Assembly: GCF_000296815.2 (NCBI RefSeq)
Contig: NZ_CAIT01000009.1
Location: forward strand, 1,178,001-1,242,000
Origin: Fibrisoma limi BUZ 3
GTDB taxonomy: Bacteria > Bacteroidota > Bacteroidia > Cytophagales > Spirosomataceae
Length of the DNA stretch: 64,000 nucleotides
Reading direction: 5' to 3'
Part shown: piece after piece, positions 54,334 through 62,846 of the stretch
How positions within the stretch are numbered: position 1 is the first letter of the stretch
Layout of the letters: each line of letters begins with the position of its first letter
Notes under the pieces: generated by a model
What the model saw: the letters and a program-made list of their open reading frames with translations, nothing else
Databases searched by the model: none
Told to the model about the DNA's origin: nothing
Translations under genes and position numbers: made by a program

Positions 54334-55707
54334 ATGAATATACGGACCCGGCTTTCGGTTAACTTCCTGGCGGTCGTTGCAGCGAATGTTGTTCTGCTTT
54401 CCCTGACCATCTATGCTACATCGGCCTATTACCGCCGGGTCGATTTTTATAACCGACTGGCTGACAAGGCCAAGACAACCGCCCGGCTGCTGATTGAGGT
54501 TAGCGATATTAACGAACGGCTGCTCCGGCTCATTGATCGATATAACCTGACCGCCCTGCCCGAAGAACAGATCACTGTGTTCGATCAGGAGAACCGCATG
54601 GTTTACCAGAGCGACCTACGTCCCGATGAGATACTGGAAACACCCACGTTGCTCGACCGTATCCGCGCTGAGGAGCTTATCTGGATGCAGCACAACGAGC
54701 GACAAATTGTGGGGCTAACTTATCCCTACCAATCGAAAGAGTGGGTCATCGTTGCTTCCGCTTACGATGAATACGGCCTGACGGAACTGTACCGTCTGCA
54801 AACGATACTTGTTGTTGGTACGCTATTCAGCCTCACCCTGATGGGCATCATGGGTTGGATCAATGCCGGCCGAACCCTCCGGCCGATCAAGGACGTAGTG
54901 CAGCAGGTTGACGCCATTACCATTTCCAAACTGGATAAGCGCGTCCGGGCGGGCAACGACGGCGATGAAATTGCCCAGTTGGCCACCACTTTCAACCGGC
55001 TGCTCGACCGCGTTCAGTCGGCATTCGACATGCAGCGGAGTTTTGTCACCAACGCATCGCACGAACTCCGGACACCGTTAACGGTCATTACGGGCCAGAT
55101 CGAAACGACTCTGATCAAACGCCGGACAGTCGAAGAACACGAAGCCAAGTGGCGGGCGGTACTCGAAACGATTCACCAGATCAACAAACTGGCTAACGGC
55201 CTGCTTCAACTCGCCCAGGTTAGCATTGATGAAGCCAGCAAGACATTTCGGGACGTATCGGTGGATGAGGTGGTGTATCAGGCCGCCCGATTGCTGACCA
55301 CCCGCCAGCCCGACTTCCAGGTTGCGTTCCTGATCCAGAACGACGCCGAGTCTGAACCGCCCGACCTGACCATTCTGGGCGATGAGTCTCTTTTGACCAC
55401 CGCGTTTCTGAACCTGATGGAAAACGCCTGTAAATTTTCTCCGAACAAAAAAGTAGAAGTGACCCTCAAGGCCGACAGCCGGTGGGTTAGTGTTCGATTC
55501 AAAGACCAGGGAATAGGTATCAGCGAGACTGACCTACCCCACATCTTTGAGCCGTTCTTTCGGGCCGAGAGCGTTCGACACATTAAGGGACACGGCATTG
55601 GCCTGCCTCTGACTCAGCGCATCGTGCAGCTTCATGCCGGACGAATTACGGTATTGTCGGAAGTGAATCACCAGACTATCTTTACAATCAGGCTCCCTAA
55701 ATTATAA
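54334..55707 (+). CDS. Sensor histidine kinase partner
   Basis: A 457-residue kinase: transmembrane helix (about 8-30), a periplasmic sensor (about 33-153), a second helix (about 157-177), a HAMP domain (about 178-230), the HisKA dimer with phosphoacceptor His243 in NASHELRTPL, and the HATPase domain (N box NLMENACKFSP, G boxes FKDQGIGIS and GHGIGLPLTQRI). It phosphorylates the regulator encoded 3 bases upstream. The sensor domain has no recognised ligand motif. Confidence 0.95.
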   Translation: MNIRTRLSVNFLAVVAANVVLLSLTIYATSAYYRRVDFYNRLADKAKTTARLLIEVSDINERLLRLIDRYNLTALPEEQITVFDQENRMVYQSDLRPDEILETPTLLDRIRAEELIWMQHNERQIVGLTYPYQSKEWVIVASAYDEYGLTELYRLQTILVVGTLFSLTLMGIMGWINAGRTLRPIKDVVQQVDAITISKLDKRVRAGNDGDEIAQLATTFNRLLDRVQSAFDMQRSFVTNASHELRTPLTVITGQIETTLIKRRTVEEHEAKWRAVLETIHQINKLANGLLQLAQVSIDEASKTFRDVSVDEVVYQAARLLTTRQPDFQVAFLIQNDAESEPPDLTILGDESLLTTAFLNLMENACKFSPNKKVEVTLKADSRWVSVRFKDQGIGISETDLPHIFEPFFRAESVRHIKGHGIGLPLTQRIVQLHAGRITVLSEVNHQTIFTIRLPKL

Positions 55708-55711
55708 CAGC

Positions 55712-55777
55712 TCTAATCGGTCTCTAATCGACATCTAATCGTCTTCTCATTGCCTTCTAACCGGCTTCTAATTAGGC
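55712..55777 (+). promoter_or_regulatory. Six 11-bp direct repeats, likely response-regulator binding array
   Basis: Hexamers start at 55712, 55723, 55734, 55745, 55756 and 55767: TCTAAT four times (55712, 55723, 55734 and 55767), TCTCAT at 55745 and TCTAAC at 55756. The spacing is exactly 11 bases each time, one helical turn. The last unit touches the -33 region of the promoter at 55794. OmpR/PhoB family regulators bind such direct repeats at 11-base spacing. Confidence 0.75.
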
Positions 55778-55793
55778 TCGTTCTGCCCGGTAG

Positions 55794-55801
55794 TACCTTT
55801 G
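55794..55801 (+). promoter_or_regulatory. -7 element of the promoter after the repeat array
   Basis: TACCTTTG, an exact TAnnTTTG match, follows the last 11-bp repeat. The expected -33 position has TTA (55772-55774, 19-base spacer), which suggests an activated, non-consensus promoter. It precedes the small gene at 55837. Confidence 0.65.
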
Positions 55802-55836
55802 TCCTGGCCAATTTCATCAATAAAAACCGGAAGATC

Positions 55837-56145
55837 ATGATCAATGAAGAAGCCTCGAAGCGCTCTGCGTTGAGTCGTATCGTCAACTGGGGAACTGTAT
55901 GGGGGCTCATCTTCCTGACGATCGGTTATAATGTAGTGTCGGCCTACCAGAAAAAAGACGTTAACAAGCAAGTGCTTCAGGCACAGCTTCAGCAGCGGGC
56001 TCGTGAACTGGATTCACTGAAAACAGTGAAATACCAGCTTGATAATCAATTAAATCAAATACGTTCGGCGTTGGATCAGTGCGAAACGGCCCAGACGTCG
56101 GCTATTACTGACCGCCGGCAGACAGTGGCTACCCGCGGTTTATAA
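55837..56145 (+). CDS. Small membrane protein with coiled coil
   Basis: A 102-residue protein from ATG 55837 (MINEEASKRSALSRIVNWG); the frame is open upstream, but this start lies downstream of the promoter at 55794. One hydrophobic helix (VNWGTVWGLIFLTIGYNVVSAY) precedes a coiled coil (KQVLQAQLQQRARELDSLKT to LNQIRSALDQCE) and a polar tail. No family is recognised. It is the first gene after the repeat array and may be the main target of the two-component system. A hairpin after its stop may end its message. Confidence 0.8.
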   Translation: MINEEASKRSALSRIVNWGTVWGLIFLTIGYNVVSAYQKKDVNKQVLQAQLQQRARELDSLKTVKYQLDNQLNQIRSALDQCETAQTSAITDRRQTVATRGL

Positions 56146-56155
56146 CGGACGTACC

Positions 56156-56211
56156 AAACCGGATTCAGACAGTCGATCGGTGTTCAGCCGGCCAGTGCGA
56201 ATCCGGTTTTT
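56156..56211 (+). terminator. Terminator-like hairpin between the small gene and the SulP gene
   Basis: Perfect 11-base arms (56156-56166 and 56199-56209) with a 32-base loop and a T run reaching 56211. Because the T run touches ATG 56212, the SulP start at 56245 is preferred. Confidence 0.7.
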
Positions 56212-56244
56212 ATGTTTTCGCATCAACGGATTAACCAACAGCTA

Positions 56245-57864
56245 ATGGGCAATATACAACGAAGTAAGGTGTTCGATCTGAGCCACCTTCAGGGAGATAT
56301 AAGGGGGGGCGTTATCTCATTTCTGGTGGCAGTCCCGCTGTGTTTGGGTATTGCTCTGGCTTCGGGCGCCCCACTGTTTTCCGGCATCATCGCGGGCATC
56401 GTCGGTGCCATTGTCATTGGTATATTCAGCCGGTCGGCTCTCAGCATCTCAGGTCCCGAAGCCGGTCTGATCGTTGTGGTTCTCGGAGCGATCGAAAGCC
56501 TGGGGTCATTCCCGGCCGTACTGCTGGCGATTTGCTTAGCCGGCGTGTTCCAGATTGGCTTCGGCTACGCGAAAGCCGGAATTATCAGTAACTTTTTCCC
56601 CTCGTCGGTCATCAAGGGCATGCTCGCGGGTATCGGTATTATCCTGATCATTAAGCAGATACCTCACCTGGTTGGCTACGATGCCGACGCAGCCGAAGAA
56701 ATTGTGCTTTTACCGAACAAAGGAATCGACATTGTTGATCAGTTCCGCCTGGCGTTCGGTCAGTTTAACGTAGCGGCCATTTTTATTGCAATCGTTTCTT
56801 TAAGTATTCTGCTTTTGTGGGAACAGTCCTGGGTGAAAACCCACCGGCTCCTGAAAAATATACCGGCCGCCCTGGTAGTTGTTGTCCTGGGCGTCTTCAT
56901 CAACGAACTCTTAAAAACGGCTTACCCGCAGTGGGCACTGGGTGGTAATCATCTGGTGCAACTGCCGGTTGCCGATAGTCCGGCTGCGTTTATGCAACTG
57001 CTGACCATGCCGGATTTTTCTCAGATCATGAATCCGAAGGTCTATGCGGCTGCCCTGTCAATCGCATTAGTAGCCAGCCTGGAAGCGTTATTATCAATTG
57101 AAGCCATTGATGATTTAGACCCGCTCAAACGCCGGACACCCACCAACCAGGAGTTGAAAGCCCAGGGTATTGGTAATATCCTGAGTGGACTCCTGGGCGG
57201 GCTACCGGTTACGTCGATCATCGTACGGAGTTCGGTAAGCATCAATGCTGGTGCCCACACCAAACTGGCGGCTCTGCTGCATGGTTCATTGCTGCTCATC
57301 TGTGTAGTCGCCATTCCGGGCGTATTGAATATGATTCCCTGGGCGTCGCTGGCTTCTATTCTGCTCATTACGGGTTATAAACTCGCCCCCATTAGCACAT
57401 TCCGACAACTATACCGTCTTGGTAAGGTCAGATTTCTGCCGTTCGTCACGACAGTTGCAGCTATTTTATTAACTGATCTGCTGACCGGGATTGCCATTGG
57501 TATGGCTGTCGGACTCTTTTTCATCCTGCGCGAAAATTACCGCAAAGGACACCAGACCGATACGATCAAAACCGAGTCGGGTCAGCTCATCCGGATTCGC
57601 CTGGGCGAGCACGTATCGTTTCTGAACAAAGCGGGCATCGTTAGCCTGCTGCGCGATGCGCCGGACAATTCAACGATCGAGATTGATGGAACGCAGTCGA
57701 CCTACATCGACCGGGATGTGCTGGATGCCATTCGCAATTTCCGATCAACGGCGCAGTCGAGGAATATTCGACTGATTTTTCGTCGGCCCATCGCATCCGA
57801 ACTGGTTTCACCCGCTCAGCGAATGAATTCCGTTCGCTACCGAGACCAGATGCAGGAAGTTTAA
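56245..57864 (+). CDS. SulP-family anion transporter with STAS domain
   Basis: A 539-residue membrane transporter from ATG 56245 (MGNIQRSKVFDLSHLQGDI); ATG 56212 is possible but overlaps a hairpin. About 12 hydrophobic segments follow (VISFLVAVPLCLGIALASGAP, GIVGAIVIGIFSRSALSISGP, VSLSILLLWEQ), and a C-terminal STAS domain (about 445-539, RLGEHVSFLNKAGIVSLL, DGTQSTYIDRDVLDAI). SulP proteins carry sulfate, bicarbonate, chloride or related anions; the substrate cannot be set. It follows the small membrane protein and precedes a HAEPLYID protein. Confidence 0.92.
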   Translation: MGNIQRSKVFDLSHLQGDIRGGVISFLVAVPLCLGIALASGAPLFSGIIAGIVGAIVIGIFSRSALSISGPEAGLIVVVLGAIESLGSFPAVLLAICLAGVFQIGFGYAKAGIISNFFPSSVIKGMLAGIGIILIIKQIPHLVGYDADAAEEIVLLPNKGIDIVDQFRLAFGQFNVAAIFIAIVSLSILLLWEQSWVKTHRLLKNIPAALVVVVLGVFINELLKTAYPQWALGGNHLVQLPVADSPAAFMQLLTMPDFSQIMNPKVYAAALSIALVASLEALLSIEAIDDLDPLKRRTPTNQELKAQGIGNILSGLLGGLPVTSIIVRSSVSINAGAHTKLAALLHGSLLLICVVAIPGVLNMIPWASLASILLITGYKLAPISTFRQLYRLGKVRFLPFVTTVAAILLTDLLTGIAIGMAVGLFFILRENYRKGHQTDTIKTESGQLIRIRLGEHVSFLNKAGIVSLLRDAPDNSTIEIDGTQSTYIDRDVLDAIRNFRSTAQSRNIRLIFRRPIASELVSPAQRMNSVRYRDQMQEV

Positions 57865-57886
57865 AAATCCGTCCCACCGTTTTTTC

Positions 57887-57924
57887 AAACCCCTGTGTAG
57901 GCATGCCTATATAGGGGTTTATTT
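57887..57924 (+). terminator. Terminator-like hairpin after the SulP gene
   Basis: An 8-bp stem (57887-57894 with 57913-57920) holds an inner palindrome (AGGCATGCCT) and is followed by T-rich sequence. It lies 22 bases after the SulP stop. Confidence 0.6.
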
Positions 57925-57936
57925 ACTCTTCGTTAT

Positions 57937-58839
57937 ATGTTTTTGAAGTGGTTAGGTACCTTATTTCTGCTAAGTACGTATTCAATCCATGTCTGGGGTC
58001 AACAGCTTGCCAACGATTCGACCGTAACGAACCGTACTCTCGACAGCCTCGCCATCTGGGAAGTAGAAGACGCCCGGCACCCGGACAAGGTGCTACACGC
58101 CGAGCCACTCTATATTGATCTGATTCGTGACCTGGGTGCCCGAAAAGGAGAGCGCGAATGGAACATTGGTCTGGGCCTGACCGACAATCTGCGTTATGAT
58201 ACGTACCAGGCACTGATTGAGTACGAGTTTGCGCCTGTAGACCGGTTGGGGCTGGAGATAGAATTGCCGATGACATTTTACATGACCAACGGCATCGATA
58301 CGCAGAACCAGAACAGCCAGCGGCCCGACAACCGACTCGAAAGCCTGAAGCTGGCCGCTCAGTGGTCATTTTTTGTGTCTGAGCGTCTACAGACATCCAT
58401 GGCCGTAGGCTACATTAATGAGCTTGAACTGGCCGACCTGAAGCGATTGGGACAAGAGGGTATGGTTCAGGGAAACGTTTTCAACCCGTTCTTCATTGTC
58501 GCCCGTCGCTGGGGGCAGAATTTTCATACCCTGATTTATACCGGGCCAAAATTTGAACGTAGTTTCAGGCACCACCACTGGCACCGGTCGTTCGAAATCA
58601 ACTCGAACCTGCACTACATGATCCCGGGTACCCGAAATTTTCTGGGTCTGGAGGTCAACAAGGCAATTGCGGATCGTACCATGCACACGGTCATGCGGCC
58701 TCAGCTACGCGTCGGGGTAAGCGATAATCTGTTGGTAGGTATTGTAGCAGGGATTCCGACGCAACGCAATACAGAACGGCTAAGCTCGTTCATTCGGTTG
58801 ATATACGAACCGCGTCACAGCCCAGCCGTTCTGCACTGA
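57937..58839 (+). CDS. HAEPLYID-family protein, probable outer-membrane barrel
   Basis: A 300-residue protein with a signal peptide (MFLKWLGTLFLLSTYSIHVWGQ). The motif HAEPLYIDLIRDLGARKGE at about residues 50-68 names its family. The rest alternates polar and hydrophobic positions like barrel strands (GLGLTDNLRYDTYQALIEYEF, LKLAAQWSFFVSERLQTSMAVG). No function is established for the family. Its place directly after SulP suggests a joint envelope role, which is inference. It ends 12 bases from the convergent NADH dehydrogenase gene. Confidence 0.85.
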   Translation: MFLKWLGTLFLLSTYSIHVWGQQLANDSTVTNRTLDSLAIWEVEDARHPDKVLHAEPLYIDLIRDLGARKGEREWNIGLGLTDNLRYDTYQALIEYEFAPVDRLGLEIELPMTFYMTNGIDTQNQNSQRPDNRLESLKLAAQWSFFVSERLQTSMAVGYINELELADLKRLGQEGMVQGNVFNPFFIVARRWGQNFHTLIYTGPKFERSFRHHHWHRSFEINSNLHYMIPGTRNFLGLEVNKAIADRTMHTVMRPQLRVGVSDNLLVGIVAGIPTQRNTERLSSFIRLIYEPRHSPAVLH

Positions 58840-58851
58840 TTTAGATATATC

Positions 58852-60192
58852 TTAAACAGCCTCGTTTCGGAGAATAATCTCCTCGGCTACCTTATCGTCT
58901 TTCCTGATAAACGGCCGGATGATTAATCGCGTACCGCGCTGATACGTAAACAGGCGATACATCCAGTTACTGAACACAATCAGCTTGCTCCGGAATCCGA
59001 CCAGGTACCAGATGTGCACAAACAGCCATGCCATCCAGGCAATAAATCCGCTCAGGTGCACATTCTTGGGCAAATCGGCTACCGCTCTGGAACGACCTAC
59101 AATAGCCAGCGAACCTTTATCAAAGTACTCGAACGGAACGGTTTGTTCATTCCGTACGATTCGACGTATGTTTTTGGCCAGTTGATTAGCCTGCTGAATG
59201 GCTGGCTGAGCTACACCGGGGTGTCCCTTCGGCCATTTCTCGGTTTTCATGAACGCAATATCACCAATGGCAAATACATCGTTCAGCCCCAGAATACGGT
59301 TAATTGGATCAACCAGAATACGCCCGCGTTCGGTCGATTCGGCAGGAACCCCATCGATCATCACGCCCGTTACGCCAGCGGCCCATACTAACGTCTGTGT
59401 CTTGATTTGCTCACCGCCCTTGAACGTAACCGTTTCTCCGTCGTAGTTTTCAACCAGCGTATTCAGCTTGACAATGACGCCCAGATCTTCGAGATACTGC
59501 TGCGCTTTATGCCCAGCCTCATCCGACATCGGTGGCAGAACTTTGCCCAAACCTTCCACTACGTAGATTCTCATCTGGCTGAAATCCAACCCGGGGTAAT
59601 CGGCCGGCAACACGTGCTTGCGCATCTCAGCGAGCGACCCTGCCATTTCGACCCCCGTTGGGCCAGCCCCGGCGATGACAAACGTCAGGAGCCCCTCACG
59701 CTCGGCCGGATCGCGGGTGATACTGGCCTGTTCAAAGCACTGAAGAAACTGGCTTCGGATGTTCAGCGCTTCGGGAACGGTCTTGAGCGGAAACGAGTAT
59801 TTCTGAATCTGCTGATTGCCAAAAAAGTTTGATTTGGAGCCACTGGCAATCACCAGAAAATCATAGTGCAGATCGCCAATCAGGGTCGAAACCGTCTTTG
59901 CAGCCGGATCAATTTTATTGACCCGGACCATCCGGAAGTGAAAGTCGTCGAACCCGTCGAACATCTTACGGAACGGCTCAGCGATGGCGTCGGGCTCCAG
60001 ACCCGCGGTCGCCACCTGATAAAGCAGGGGCCAGAAACCATTGTAGTTCTGCTTATCAAACAGTACTACCTGCATACCTGAGCCACGCAGGCTCTTGGCT
60101 AGATTCATCCCGCCGAAGCCTCCGCCGATGATGACGACACGAGGCTTGGTTGTATCGGGTATATTCAGGGAAAGTTTATCGTACTGTAACAT
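58852..60192 (-). CDS. ndh: Type II NADH dehydrogenase (NDH-2)
   Basis: A 446-residue flavoprotein from ATG 60192 (MLQYDKLSLNIP); the frame's earlier ATG at 60216 is less likely. FAD and NAD sites: RVVIIGGGFGGMNLAKSLRG near the start and VIAGAGPTGVEMAGSLAEMRK in the middle, with TLVWAAGVTG and AIGDIAFM. A C-terminal membrane-binding region (GFIAWMAWLFVHIWYLVGF) anchors it to the inner face of the membrane. It passes electrons from NADH to quinone without pumping protons. It stands alone on the minus strand. Confidence 0.93.
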   Translation of the reverse strand: MLQYDKLSLNIPDTTKPRVVIIGGGFGGMNLAKSLRGSGMQVVLFDKQNYNGFWPLLYQVATAGLEPDAIAEPFRKMFDGFDDFHFRMVRVNKIDPAAKTVSTLIGDLHYDFLVIASGSKSNFFGNQQIQKYSFPLKTVPEALNIRSQFLQCFEQASITRDPAEREGLLTFVIAGAGPTGVEMAGSLAEMRKHVLPADYPGLDFSQMRIYVVEGLGKVLPPMSDEAGHKAQQYLEDLGVIVKLNTLVENYDGETVTFKGGEQIKTQTLVWAAGVTGVMIDGVPAESTERGRILVDPINRILGLNDVFAIGDIAFMKTEKWPKGHPGVAQPAIQQANQLAKNIRRIVRNEQTVPFEYFDKGSLAIVGRSRAVADLPKNVHLSGFIAWMAWLFVHIWYLVGFRSKLIVFSNWMYRLFTYQRGTRLIIRPFIRKDDKVAEEIILRNEAV

Positions 60193-60414
60193 GGTGAATA
60201 AGCGATTAAAACGCATTCTCCTTCTACTTACAGTACATTATTACACGGCTTTTTGTTTTTATGACCCCTGAAAAGTGAGGCTATCCTACTCAACTACTAG
60301 GATTAGTCATAGTCCCTCTCCGTTAAAGGATGTTAATTGTTCGTCAATTCTTACTGTTACGTTCCAACCCTTTTTGTATCCTTGTACTCCCAGTTTGTAT
60401 ATAGACTCTACGTT

Positions 60415-62832
60415 ATGCGGCTATTTCTATACGGTATACTCTTTTCTTTAGTAGCTCAGGCAACCCAGGCGCAAACCCAGTCCACGCGCGTTACCATCAG
60501 CGGTTACGTGCGTGAAGCGGCCAGCCAGGAGGCCCTCATCGGCGTCAACGTTTATTTACCCGGAACCTCAACCGGAACGACGACCAACACATACGGCTTT
60601 TACTCACTGACCTTACCAGCATCTGACTCGCTCACGCTCGCCTTTTCCTTCGTCGGCTACGGCACCGTGACCCGAACGATTGCCTTCCGCCGAAATACGC
60701 AACTGAACGCTACGTTGACGCCCGGCCGTGAACTGAGCGAAGTACAGATCAGAGGGGCCCGAACCGACGAAAAGGTCAGCGAAAGCCCGCAAATGAGCCA
60801 GATTGATTTACCTGTGGCGCAGATCAAGAAAATTCCGACGCTGCTGGGCGAGAAGGACGTACTAAAGGTCTTGCAGCTTATGCCGGGCGTACAGAAAGGC
60901 TCCGAAGGGCAGACCGGTATTTACGTGCGCGGTGGCGGCCCCGATCAGAATCTCATCATCCTCGACGACGCCATTGTCTACAACGCTAACCATCTGTTCG
61001 GCTTCTTCTCCGTCTTCAACGGCGATGCGCTCAAGAGCGTAGAGCTAACAAAGGGCGGCTTTCCGGCACGGTATGGCGGCCGCTTGTCGTCGGTCATCGA
61101 GCTAAATATGAAAGACGGTAACCGCGAGAAGCTGCACGGCGAAGGCGGCATTGGTCTGATTGCCTCGCGCCTGACGCTGGAAGGGCCGCTGACGAAGAAC
61201 AAGAAAGGCGGGTCGCGTTCGGCATCGTTTCTGGTATCGGGTCGGCGGACGTATCTGGATGTGGTAGCCGCACCGTTAATTCGGGCGCAATCTGACGGCC
61301 AAACCCAGGCCGGCTATTATTTCTACGACCTGAATGCCAAAGCCAATTATGACCTGGGCAACAAGGATAAACTTTATCTGAGTGGGTATTTCGGGCGCGA
61401 CCGTTTCTACGTCCGCGATAAAGAAGGCGGTACCAACGTCGGCGTAAGTTGGGGAAACGCTACCGGTACCTTCCGCTGGAATCACCTGTTTACTCAGAAG
61501 CTCTTCTCAAACCTTTCCTTGATTTACAGCGATTATAAATTTCAGATCGCATCCGACGAAACCAGCGACGGAGGTCAGGATAACTTTTTGCTCCGCTACA
61601 ACTCCGGCATCCGTGATGTCTCGCTGAAGTACGATGTCGACTTTTATCCCTCACCCGAGCACTCAGTACGTATCGGGTTGCAGAGCATCTACCACCGCTT
61701 CACACCCAGCGCGGTAGTCCTGAAAAACACTGATATCAACCAGTTTAAGCTGGAAGCTGAAAAAATTGACGTAATCGAGTCAGGGATTTACGTAGAAGAT
61801 ACCTGGCGTCCCTCCAATCGCTGGCGAATCAACGGTGGTATGCGGCTGAGTTATTTTCAGCAGAAGCAGGTAGGCTACCTACGACCAGAGCCCCGACTCT
61901 CAGCCGCTTATATCATCAAGCCTGATCTGTCGGTCAAAGGTTCGTATGCTATAATGAACCAGTACGTCCATCTGCTTTCCAATACAGGGATTGGTCTACC
62001 AACTGATCTGTGGGTACCGACAACCGACCGTATCAAGCCTCAGCAATCACAGCAGGTCGCCCTTGGCATTGCCAAAGACTTTACGAATAAGGGACTTACA
62101 CTGACGGTTGAAGGTTATTACAAAACCATGCGTAACATCATCAACTATAAAGAAGGAGCCAGTTTCCTCCTTATCGATGACCCGAACTCGGCTGACAACG
62201 TCCGTTGGGAAGACAACGTAACAGCCGGCAAAGGCTGGTCCTACGGGGCGGAGTTTCTGCTCCAGAAAAAAGTGGGACGGTTTTCGGGTTGGGCGGGCTA
62301 CACACTCTCCTGGACGCAGTGGCAGTTTGCTGAACTGAATGGTGGTCGGCCTTTCTACCCCCGGTATGACCGACGCCATGATATTTCGCTGGTTGGCATT
62401 TATGAGCTTAGCCCCCGCATTACGCTCTCCGCCACCTGGGTTTACGGTACGGGCAACGCCCTGACTGTGCCGGTAGGCCGATACAACGCTTATCAGCCGG
62501 CTATGTTGTTACCTTCCTATGCCAATATTCCAAATTATATTCAGCCACTCCTACAGACCCGGGCAACAGTTGAGGATTACGGCACCGAAAAAAACAGCTT
62601 CCGGGCAGAAGCGTATCATCGCATGGATTTTGGCATTCAATTCCACAAGAAGAAGAAGCGCCACGAACGTACCTGGGAGTTCAGCTTTTACAACCTCTAC
62701 AACCGTCGGAACCCGTTCTTTTATCAGCTCGAATCCGTTAGTCAGGGCCAAAACAAACCACCTCGAACCGCTTTGTTCCGATACTCGGTATTTCCCATCG
62801 TTCCAGCCTTCTCCTATAACTTCAAATTCTAA
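60415..62832 (+). CDS. TonB-dependent receptor paired with a DUF4249 lipoprotein
   Basis: An 805-residue outer-membrane receptor from ATG 60415 (MRLFLYGILFSLVAQATQAQ); the open frame starts earlier at 60337. Domains: signal, carboxypeptidase-regulatory-like domain (about 25-110, ISGYVREAASQEALIGVNVY), plug (about 125-230, MPGVQKGSEGQTGIYVRGGGPDQN) and a barrel ending FPIVPAFSYNFKF. The linked DUF4249 lipoprotein, 14 bases downstream, marks a known Bacteroidota pairing distinct from SusCD. The ligand is unknown. Confidence 0.92.
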   Translation: MRLFLYGILFSLVAQATQAQTQSTRVTISGYVREAASQEALIGVNVYLPGTSTGTTTNTYGFYSLTLPASDSLTLAFSFVGYGTVTRTIAFRRNTQLNATLTPGRELSEVQIRGARTDEKVSESPQMSQIDLPVAQIKKIPTLLGEKDVLKVLQLMPGVQKGSEGQTGIYVRGGGPDQNLIILDDAIVYNANHLFGFFSVFNGDALKSVELTKGGFPARYGGRLSSVIELNMKDGNREKLHGEGGIGLIASRLTLEGPLTKNKKGGSRSASFLVSGRRTYLDVVAAPLIRAQSDGQTQAGYYFYDLNAKANYDLGNKDKLYLSGYFGRDRFYVRDKEGGTNVGVSWGNATGTFRWNHLFTQKLFSNLSLIYSDYKFQIASDETSDGGQDNFLLRYNSGIRDVSLKYDVDFYPSPEHSVRIGLQSIYHRFTPSAVVLKNTDINQFKLEAEKIDVIESGIYVEDTWRPSNRWRINGGMRLSYFQQKQVGYLRPEPRLSAAYIIKPDLSVKGSYAIMNQYVHLLSNTGIGLPTDLWVPTTDRIKPQQSQQVALGIAKDFTNKGLTLTVEGYYKTMRNIINYKEGASFLLIDDPNSADNVRWEDNVTAGKGWSYGAEFLLQKKVGRFSGWAGYTLSWTQWQFAELNGGRPFYPRYDRRHDISLVGIYELSPRITLSATWVYGTGNALTVPVGRYNAYQPAMLLPSYANIPNYIQPLLQTRATVEDYGTEKNSFRAEAYHRMDFGIQFHKKKKRHERTWEFSFYNLYNRRNPFFYQLESVSQGQNKPPRTALFRYSVFPIVPAFSYNFKF

Positions 62833-62846
62833 CTCGCGCAACGGCT

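Noticed and set aside
55712-55777. Direct repeats considered as a CRISPR or origin iteron array
   Set aside because: The units are only 11 bases with no spacers and no replication gene; they fit a regulator site next to a promoter.
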